Below are positions 5,352 through 10,704 of a stretch of 10,704 bases of DNA, in pieces. The stretch covers positions 1 to 10,704 of the forward strand of contig DASUKL010000037.1 of NCBI GenBank assembly GCA_036278755.1. The letters are read 5' to 3'. Position 1 is the first letter of the stretch, and each line of letters opens with the position of its first letter. The translations under genes and the position numbers were made by a program. Source of the stretch: DASUKL01 sp036278755. Lineage in GTDB: Bacteria; Chloroflexota; Limnocylindria; Limnocylindrales; CSP1-4. The notes under the pieces were generated by a model. That model was not told where the DNA came from and did no database searches. It saw only the letters and a program-made list of their open reading frames with translations.

Positions 5352-6890
5352 GTGGCCTGGGTCGTCCTCTCCTTCGACTTCTACTGGCTCTACAAGGCCG
5401 TGGCCCTCACGGTCAGCGTCCTGGTCACATTCCTGCGCATCCGCCGCGTGGCCGGCACGGACTGGGGCCCCCGCCTCGAGCGCCTGGCCGACCCGACCGC
5501 CGGCCTGCGCCTGCTGGGGGCCCGCCTCGATGCGGTCGAGGCCCGGGTCGCCCTGCTCGAGAGCAGCGGTCAACGACGCGCTGCGGCCGGCGGGCGACGG
5601 ACCGTGGCGGCCCTCCGCCAGGAGCAGCGCGAGCTGCAACGGCTGGTGGCCGGCGGCGTCGAGGTGGTCGATCCGGGGAGCCTGATCCAGGCCGTCCTGG
5701 TGCCCACCTACACGGAGCCCTACGCCACCCTGGAGGCCACCGTGCGGGCCCTCGACGAGGCGGCCTGGCCGGTGGAGCGCAAGATCGTGGCCATCATCAC
5801 CCGGGCCTCGGATGGCCCCGGGCGCGAGAACGTCGCCCGCCTGCAGGAGACGTTCGCCGGCCGCTTCGGCCAGTTCATCCACATCCTCGACCCGCTCGAG
5901 CCGGGCATCGTGGTGGGCAAGTCGAGCGCCATGGCCTGCGGCGGCCGGCAGCTCTACCGCCTCCTGCACGAGCAGGGCCTCGATCCCCGGCGGGTCATCG
6001 TCACCGACCTCGACTCGGACTACCGGGTCCATCCCGCCTACTTCCACTACCTCGCCTATCGCTTCGCCAGCGATCCCGACCGGGCCCGGCGCCTTTACCA
6101 GCCGGTGCCGATGTTCCACAACAACCTGTGGCAGGTGCCCTTCCTCGTCCGGCTCGTGGCCGTCGGCGCGACGGAGATGCAGATGTGGCGTTCCCTCGAT
6201 CCGGAGCGCCTGGTGAGCTTCAGCTCGTATGCCGTGGCCCTGGAGACCGTCCACGAGGCTGGCTACTGGGCCACGGATGCGATCCCCGAAGACTCCCGCT
6301 TCTACTGGCGGGCCTTCTTCCGTTTCGCCGGCCAGTTCCGGGCCGAGCCGCTCTTCATCCCTATCTACGGCGACGCCGTGCGGGCCCAGACGTATCTCCG
6401 CACGCTCGTCCAGCAGTATCTTCAGATCCGCCGCTGGGCCTGGGGCGTGACGGACATCCCGTACTTCGTCGGTCAGTCGCTGCGCCACCCCGAGATCCCC
6501 CTCGGCCAGCGCCTGCGCCGCCTGGCCCAGCTGTGGTGGGACCACCTGCAGTGGGCCCTGGCACCCTTCGTCCTCGTCTTCGGCACGAACCTGCCGCTGC
6601 TCCTGAACCCCGCCTTCCGGGAGACGACGCTCGGCCAGAACCTGCCCTTCTACGCCGCCCTGATGCTGACCTTCGCCCTCTGCCTGCTGGTCCTCCTGAT
6701 CTACATCGAGGACGCCATCGCCCCGCCCCGGCCGGCCGAGTGGGGCATGCTCCGCCGTCTGGGCTCCTACCTGGGCTGGCTGGCCCTGCCCATCTCGGGC
6801 CTCGTCTTCACCCTCCTCCCGGCGCTCGACGCGCAGACGCGCCTGCTGGCCGGCCGCTACCTGGAGTACCGGGTCACGGAGAAGGCCTAG
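5352..6890 (+). CDS. Membrane family-2 glycosyltransferase
   Basis: Predicted processive-type inverting glycosyltransferase in the membrane, using a nucleotide sugar to build an envelope or extracellular polysaccharide. The 512-residue minimum shows VLVPTYTEP (115-123) opening the GT-A fold, TDLDSD (218-223) with the metal-binding DxD, base candidate E313-D314 in IPEDSRFYWR, and QIRRW (358-362), the QxxRW motif of cellulose-synthase-like enzymes. Three hydrophobic segments follow (about 393-412, 428-452, 470-492). Residues 40-105 form a charged helical insert. The first ATG/GTG is GTG 5352, but the same frame is open upstream and encodes a further helix, LPGLVSWLLILASIGLSL, so the true start is probably ATC 5241 or another rare codon just after ilvE. 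The product and sugar are unknown. The convergent LCP gene suggests an envelope role. Confidence 0.85.
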   Translation: MAWVVLSFDFYWLYKAVALTVSVLVTFLRIRRVAGTDWGPRLERLADPTAGLRLLGARLDAVEARVALLESSGQRRAAAGGRRTVAALRQEQRELQRLVAGGVEVVDPGSLIQAVLVPTYTEPYATLEATVRALDEAAWPVERKIVAIITRASDGPGRENVARLQETFAGRFGQFIHILDPLEPGIVVGKSSAMACGGRQLYRLLHEQGLDPRRVIVTDLDSDYRVHPAYFHYLAYRFASDPDRARRLYQPVPMFHNNLWQVPFLVRLVAVGATEMQMWRSLDPERLVSFSSYAVALETVHEAGYWATDAIPEDSRFYWRAFFRFAGQFRAEPLFIPIYGDAVRAQTYLRTLVQQYLQIRRWAWGVTDIPYFVGQSLRHPEIPLGQRLRRLAQLWWDHLQWALAPFVLVFGTNLPLLLNPAFRETTLGQNLPFYAALMLTFALCLLVLLIYIEDAIAPPRPAEWGMLRRLGSYLGWLALPISGLVFTLLPALDAQTRLLAGRYLEYRVTEKA

Positions 6891-6948
6891 CGCGTCGGGC
6901 CCACCGCCGCGGGTCGGGCCGCAGGGTCGGGCAGGAGGTCCGGTCGAC

Positions 6949-6964
6949 GGGGGATCGGGCCCCC
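6949..6964. terminator. Possible bidirectional terminator hairpin between convergent genes
   Basis: GGGGG (6949-6953) can pair with CCCCC (6960-6964) around ATCGGG, in the 74-base gap between the glycosyltransferase stop and the LCP stop. No T-run exists on either strand, so this is a weak call supported mainly by its position. TCGGGC occurs four times in the gap (6895, 6914, 6927, 6955). Confidence 0.3.
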
Positions 6965-8779
6965 TCAGTCGGGTGGGCTGAGGTTCGGGGTCTTCGAACC
7001 GGTGACCACCACGAAGTCGTCGCTGATCGTGGGATCGATGGCCCTGACCACGGTCACGCCGAAGGTCTTGGCCAGCACCGCGGCGGTGTCGGGGAGCCGC
7101 GTCTCCGCCCCGTTGTAGGCCGTGACGACCGTGCTCGTGTAGGTCGTGCGATCAGCCCGCCCGCCGTTGCGTGAGCCGACCGTGGCGTCGAAGCCGAGAT
7201 ACTGGAGGTAGGCCGTGATGGTCGAGGCCTGGCCGTTCTGCCCCGAGCCGTTGTAGACGGAGACCGTGGCCCCCTCCGCCGCCAGTCGGTCGCGCTGCTT
7301 GTCCAGGGCGGGATGGGGCGTGAACATCTCCTTGACCGCCTCGCGGATGGCCGGCACCTTGGCGTAGAGGGAGTAGTAGCAACTGGCCCGCGGATCGTTG
7401 CATTCGGTGCCGTACGTGGGCGGCGTGAAGACGAGCTGGCGGAGGTCCTTGAGGTCCACCTGCTCGGCCAGGCGGACGAGGCTGGGGAAGAGGTCGGCCG
7501 GGATGTCGGTGTGGACCGCGCTCTTGGCCGCCGCGACGAGGGAGTCGAGGTTGGCCAGGACGGTGACCGGGTCGGTCTGCTGACGGACGGAGAGGATGAC
7601 CCGCTGCTGGCGGGCGGCCCGGTCGAAGTCGGAGCTGGCGTGGCGGGAGCGGGCATAGGCCAGGGCCCGATCGCCGTCGAGATGCTGCAGCCCGGCCGGG
7701 ATGTAGAGGTTCTGGGGGCCGCTGTCGGGGTCCGGGTAGTGCTGGTCGGTGACCGGCACCTGGACGTCGATGGTCACCCCGCCCAGGGTGTCGACGATCT
7801 GCTGGAAACCGTCGAAGTTGACCTCGATGTAGTACTGCACGTCGAGGCCGTAGAGGTAGCCCAGGGTGCCCTTGAGAGCCTCGAAGCCGCGGGTGGTGGT
7901 GTTGCCGGGGAAGGGAAAGAGGCCCGGCGAGCTGGCGGCCACGGTCCACAGGGTCGTGATCTTGCCGGGGAAGAGGCCGTTGGCGTAATGCCGCGCAGCC
8001 GGCCAGGACGGCGGCAGGGGGATGTTCGACATGTCCCGCGGCAGGCTCAGCATGGCTGCCTGACCGGTCGTCGGATCGACGCTCACGACGATCATCGTGT
8101 CGGTGTTGAAGGTCCGTTCCGCGGGCCGCTGGTCGGCCCCCACGAGAAGGATGTTGAGGCGGTCCTTGCCCGTCCAGGCGGGGGCCGTGGCGATCGGGCT
8201 GGGGGAGGGGCTCTCGGTAGCGCTGGCCGTGGCCCCGCCGGCCGTGGCGCTCACCGTGGGCGAGGCGGAGGGGCTGCCCTCCGGCTCGATGGGGCTGCTG
8301 ATGCTGGTCAGGAGGTCGTAGGCCAGGAGGTCATAGCGGGCCACGCCGACGTGGAGGATGGGCGTCACGAGAAGGACCCCGACGAGGCCTGCGACCGAGA
8401 GGGGGGCGAGGCTCGTTCGCGAGCGCCCCGCCCGCAGGTCCGGGACCAGGCCGGCATACCGGTAGGCGTCGGCCGCGGCCGTGAGGCGGAAGGCATCGAT
8501 GACGGCCAGCAGGCGATAGGCCAGCAGGAGCAGGTCCGCGGCCAGGACCATCAGCAGGACGGTGGGGCTGGCCAGCTCCGAGAGGAGCCAGTCGCGCGTC
8601 GTGCGGTCGGCCAGGGTGCCGGCCACGAGGGCCAGCACGAGGATCAGCGGCGCGGCCAGGGCCAGGCCCCGCCCCGAGAAGCCGGCGTAGACCTGGCCGA
8701 GCCCGGGGAAGAGGAAGGAGAGGACCGCGGCGACGAACGGCGAGCGCCGCCCAGGCGGCCGCGGATCCGGGTCCTGCAT
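6965..8779 (-). CDS. LytR-CpsA-Psr (LCP) family envelope polymer transferase
   Basis: LCP proteins sit on the outer face of the membrane and move polyprenyl-phosphate-linked glycopolymers onto the cell wall or other acceptors. The 604-residue product has an N-terminal membrane part with about four hydrophobic segments (15-33, 38-57, 72-94, 127-147); the first carries FPGLGQVYAG, as in small TM2/DUF5683-like domains. A Ser/Thr/Pro-rich linker follows (168-200), then the LCP domain from about 207 (NILLVGADQR, TDTMIVVSVDP, LSLPRDM, GGVTIDVQVPV, LDGDRALAYARSRH). The last part is a LytR_C-type domain (about 503-595, ATVSVYNGSGQNG to FVVVTG). Phosphate-binding arginines R248, R377 and R379 are present. 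I chose the ATG at 8779 because the membrane segment starts soon after and a TATCAT box lies 7 bases upstream. Longer versions would run into ileS. The acceptor polymer is unknown. Confidence 0.9.
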   Translation of the reverse strand: MQDPDPRPPGRRSPFVAAVLSFLFPGLGQVYAGFSGRGLALAAPLILVLALVAGTLADRTTRDWLLSELASPTVLLMVLAADLLLLAYRLLAVIDAFRLTAAADAYRYAGLVPDLRAGRSRTSLAPLSVAGLVGVLLVTPILHVGVARYDLLAYDLLTSISSPIEPEGSPSASPTVSATAGGATASATESPSPSPIATAPAWTGKDRLNILLVGADQRPAERTFNTDTMIVVSVDPTTGQAAMLSLPRDMSNIPLPPSWPAARHYANGLFPGKITTLWTVAASSPGLFPFPGNTTTRGFEALKGTLGYLYGLDVQYYIEVNFDGFQQIVDTLGGVTIDVQVPVTDQHYPDPDSGPQNLYIPAGLQHLDGDRALAYARSRHASSDFDRAARQQRVILSVRQQTDPVTVLANLDSLVAAAKSAVHTDIPADLFPSLVRLAEQVDLKDLRQLVFTPPTYGTECNDPRASCYYSLYAKVPAIREAVKEMFTPHPALDKQRDRLAAEGATVSVYNGSGQNGQASTITAYLQYLGFDATVGSRNGGRADRTTYTSTVVTAYNGAETRLPDTAAVLAKTFGVTVVRAIDPTISDDFVVVTGSKTPNLSPPD

Positions 8780-8786
8780 CGCCGGG

Positions 8787-8792
8787 ATGATA
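8787..8792 (-). promoter_or_regulatory. Candidate -10 box of a leaderless LCP transcript
   Basis: The minus strand reads CTATCAT, with TATCAT ending 7 bases before the LCP ATG. A start of transcription at the usual distance would fall on the A of the ATG. No Shine-Dalgarno sequence is present between box and start. No clear -35 hexamer was found. Confidence 0.45.
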
Positions 8793-8844
8793 GAGCCTCG
8801 GGCCTCAAGCCCCCGTGACGGGCCGAGATGGCCGGGCCATCGGC

Positions 8845-8850
8845 TATCCT
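8845..8850 (+). promoter_or_regulatory. Candidate -10 box of a leaderless ileS transcript
   Basis: GGCTATCCT gives TATCCT ending 8 bases before the ileS ATG, so transcription would begin within about two bases of the start codon. TGCCGCCG between them contains no ribosome binding site. No clear -35 hexamer lies 16-18 bases upstream. It mirrors the TATCAT box of the divergent LCP gene. Confidence 0.45.
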
Positions 8851-8858
8851 TGCCGCCG

Positions 8859-10704
8859 ATGTCCCCCCCGAGTGCCTTCCGGCCGGTGCCCAGCCTGCCC
8901 GACCTTCCCGCCCTGGAGCACCGCGTCCTCGACCTGTGGCAGGAGCGGAGCACCTTCGCCCGCCTCAGGGCCCAGAACGCCGCAGGGCCGACGTGGTCAT
9001 TCCTCGACGGGCCGATCACGGCCAACAACCCCATGGGCGTCCATCACGCCTGGGGCCGGGCCTACAAGGACCTCTATCAGCGCTTCCGGGCGATGCAGGG
9101 CTACGACCAGCGCTGGCAGAACGGCTTCGACTGCCAGGGACTGTGGGTCGAGGTCAACGTCGAGCGCGAGTTGGGCTTCACCAGCAAGCGGGACATCGAA
9201 TCGTTCGGCATCGCCGAGTTCGTCAACCTCTGCAAGCAGCGGGTCCTGACCTACGCCGCTCGCCTGACAGAGCAGTCCATCCGGCTGGGCATGTGGATGG
9301 ACTGGAACGATCCGGCCGAGCTGCTCCGCCTGCGCGACGCCCTGGCCGAGGACCCGGCCCGGGCCGTGACCGTGGAGGGTACCCACGGTCCGGTCAGCGA
9401 CACGGTCGAGATGATCGTCGGCCGCCTGGGCCTGCCCGAGCTGGGTGGCTCGTACTTCACCTTCAGCAACGAGAACAACGACCTCATCTGGGCCTTCCTC
9501 GCCGAATGCCATCGCCGTGGCTGGCTGTACAAGGGCCACGACGCCATGCCCTGGTGCACGCGCTGCGGGACGGGCATCTCGCAGATGGAGATGAACGAGG
9601 GCTACGACGAGCGGGAGGACCCCGGCCTGACCGTGCGCCTGCCGCTCCTGGAGCGGCCCGGAGAGGACCTCCTCATCTGGACCACGACGCCCTGGACCGT
9701 GCCGGCCAACGTGGCCGCCGCTGTGGGGCCCACCATGCGCTACGTGCGGGTGCGCCAGGGCGAGGACGTCCACTGGCTGGCCCGCAGCCGCCTGGCGGCC
9801 AGCCTGGAGGGGCCCTTCGAGGTCCTCGAGGAGCGGCCGGGGAACGACCTCGTGGGCTGGACCTATGCGGGGCCCTTCGACGAGCTGCCGGCCGTGCGGC
9901 AGGCGTTCGCCACGGGGACGCGCGACGATCCCGAGCGGCCCTACGTCCACCGCGTCGTGGCCTGGGACGAGGTCGGCGAGGATGAGGGCACAGGCATCGT
10001 CCATATCGCCCCCGGGTGCGGGGCCGAGGACTTCCAGCTGGGCCAGGCTCTGGGCCTGCCGGCCATCGCCCCACTGGCCGAGGACGGCACGGTCGTGGCC
10101 GGCTTCGGGGCCTTCAGCGGGCTCGACGTGCGGGCCGTCAGCGAGCCCATCGTCGAGGCCCTTCGGACCTCCCGTCGTTTCCAGCGCCTGGAGCCCTACC
10201 GCCACCGCTACCCCCACTGCTGGCGCTGCGGCACGGCCCTCGTCTTTCGCCTCGTGGACGAGTGGTACATCAGCATGGGCCCGCTCTACGACGTCCCACG
10301 GGAGGAGCTGACCCCCGAGCAGGTCGAGGCCAGCCTGCGCTACCAGATCATGGAAGCCGTCGACACCATCCGCTGGATCCCCGGCTTCGGCTACGAGCGG
10401 GAGCTCGACTGGCTGCGCAACATGCGCGACTGGATGATCTCCAAGAAGCGCTACTGGGGCCTGGCCCTGCCCATCTACGACTGTGCTTCCTGCGGGCGAG
10501 TGACCGTCATCGGCGGTCGGGAGGAGCTCCGCCAGCGGGCCGTCGAGGGCTGGGCGACCTTCGAGGGGCACACCCCGCACCCGCCCTGGGTCGACGCGGT
10601 CAAGATCGCCTGCCCCGGCTGTGGCCACCCGGTAGCCCGCATCCGCGACGTGGGCAACCCCTGGCTCGACGCCGGCATCGTGCCCTTCAGCACGCTCCAC
10701 TACC
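8859..10704 (+). CDS. ileS: Isoleucyl-tRNA synthetase, N-terminal 615 residues (runs off the window)
   Basis: Class I enzyme that charges tRNA-Ile with isoleucine and edits misactivated valine, in the cytoplasm. The frame is open to the last base; the KMSKS loop and anticodon domain lie beyond the window. Visible parts are GPITANNPMGVHHAWGRAYKD (51-70), where H63-A-W-G66 sits in the place of HIGH, and QNGFDCQGLWVEV (87-99). C233-x2-C236 follows, then the CP1 editing domain with WTTTPWTVPANVA (274-286) and DEGTGIVHIAPGCGAED (375-391). Two more CxxC pairs lie at C454/C457 and C542/C545, and a fourth at C585/C588. RNMRDWMISKKRYWGLALPIY (520-540) re-enters the catalytic fold. The WTTTPWTVPAN string favours Ile over Val or Leu. 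The ATG at 8859 has no Shine-Dalgarno. No T-box leader fits in the 79-base gap. Confidence 0.93.
   Translation, partial: MSPPSAFRPVPSLPDLPALEHRVLDLWQERSTFARLRAQNAAGPTWSFLDGPITANNPMGVHHAWGRAYKDLYQRFRAMQGYDQRWQNGFDCQGLWVEVNVERELGFTSKRDIESFGIAEFVNLCKQRVLTYAARLTEQSIRLGMWMDWNDPAELLRLRDALAEDPARAVTVEGTHGPVSDTVEMIVGRLGLPELGGSYFTFSNENNDLIWAFLAECHRRGWLYKGHDAMPWCTRCGTGISQMEMNEGYDEREDPGLTVRLPLLERPGEDLLIWTTTPWTVPANVAAAVGPTMRYVRVRQGEDVHWLARSRLAASLEGPFEVLEERPGNDLVGWTYAGPFDELPAVRQAFATGTRDDPERPYVHRVVAWDEVGEDEGTGIVHIAPGCGAEDFQLGQALGLPAIAPLAEDGTVVAGFGAFSGLDVRAVSEPIVEALRTSRRFQRLEPYRHRYPHCWRCGTALVFRLVDEWYISMGPLYDVPREELTPEQVEASLRYQIMEAVDTIRWIPGFGYERELDWLRNMRDWMISKKRYWGLALPIYDCASCGRVTVIGGREELRQRAVEGWATFEGHTPHPPWVDAVKIACPGCGHPVARIRDVGNPWLDAGIVPFSTLHY

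Noticed and set aside
3090..6545. Long antisense open frames opposite the exchanger, ilvE and glycosyltransferase
   Set aside because: They have the same shadow character, with no recognisable domain and no ribosome binding sites, and the sense genes are well supported.
6891..6964. Four TCGGGC copies as a repeat array
   Set aside because: The spacing is irregular and a six-base GC word repeats easily by chance at this composition.
7313..8818. 501-codon plus-strand open frame opposite the LCP gene
   Set aside because: Its composition is Gly/Arg/Asp/Val repeats typical of antisense shadows; the minus strand has clear LCP and LytR_C motifs.
8780..8858. T-box riboswitch before ileS
   Set aside because: The gap is only 79 bases, has no specifier stem or T-box consensus, and the -10-like box sits 8 bases before the ATG.
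8997..10700. 567-codon open frame antisense to ileS
   Set aside because: It mirrors the synthetase codons; its translation is Gly/Asp/His/Val-rich without domain motifs, as expected opposite a GC-biased gene. The sense strand has unmistakable IleRS motifs.
1..10704. CRISPR arrays, insertion sequences, tRNA or rRNA genes, phage attachment sites
   Set aside because: I looked on both strands and found no regular repeat-spacer pattern, transposase, tRNA cloverleaf or rRNA signature.

Overview
The window is about 70% G+C and carries ordinary chromosomal genes with strong G/C third-position bias. Gene content, the style of the tRNA synthetase and the glycosyltransferase architecture suggest a high-GC member of the Chloroflexota, possibly a Limnocylindria or Ellin6529-type lineage. 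This is inference; no marker in the window fixes the taxon.

Layout, left to right. Positions 1-410 hold no convincing gene, but they include a leftward promoter candidate with a palindrome in its spacer and a pair of imperfect direct repeats. A leftward gene (1631-411) encodes a CpaE/TadZ-like protein, a receiver domain fused to a MinD/ParA-type ATPase. It diverges from the rightward block rpsF-ssb-rpsR (1780-3015), the classic bS6, single-stranded-DNA-binding protein and bS18 cluster, without rplI. After a strong 11-bp hairpin comes a CaCA-family cation exchanger (3132-4187). Next is ilvE, a branched-chain aminotransferase (4255-5232), with its own -10-like box. It is followed almost directly by a membrane family-2 glycosyltransferase (5352-6890, probably starting about 110 bases upstream at a non-canonical codon). 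Convergent to it is a leftward LytR-CpsA-Psr (LCP) cell-envelope protein (8779-6965). This diverges from ileS, which runs off the right edge (8859 onward).

The genes form no single pathway. The themes are translation and replication (rpsF, ssb, rpsR, ileS), branched-chain amino acid supply (ilvE, which makes the amino acid that IleRS uses), and envelope polymer handling (glycosyltransferase, LCP). The CpaE-like gene is separated from any visible pilus genes.

The coding content holds no obviously new system. The most interesting signals are regulatory: (i) mirror-image TAGACT boxes between the CpaE-like gene and rpsF; (ii) a shared leader motif series, in the same order, in front of rpsF and ilvE; (iii) two back-to-back, apparently leaderless genes (LCP and ileS), each with a TATCNT box 7-8 bases before its ATG; (iv) a perfect hairpin covering the likely ribosome binding site of the exchanger gene; and (v) a glycosyltransferase whose conserved N-terminal helix lies upstream of any ATG/GTG/TTG. 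All promoter calls were made by eye.
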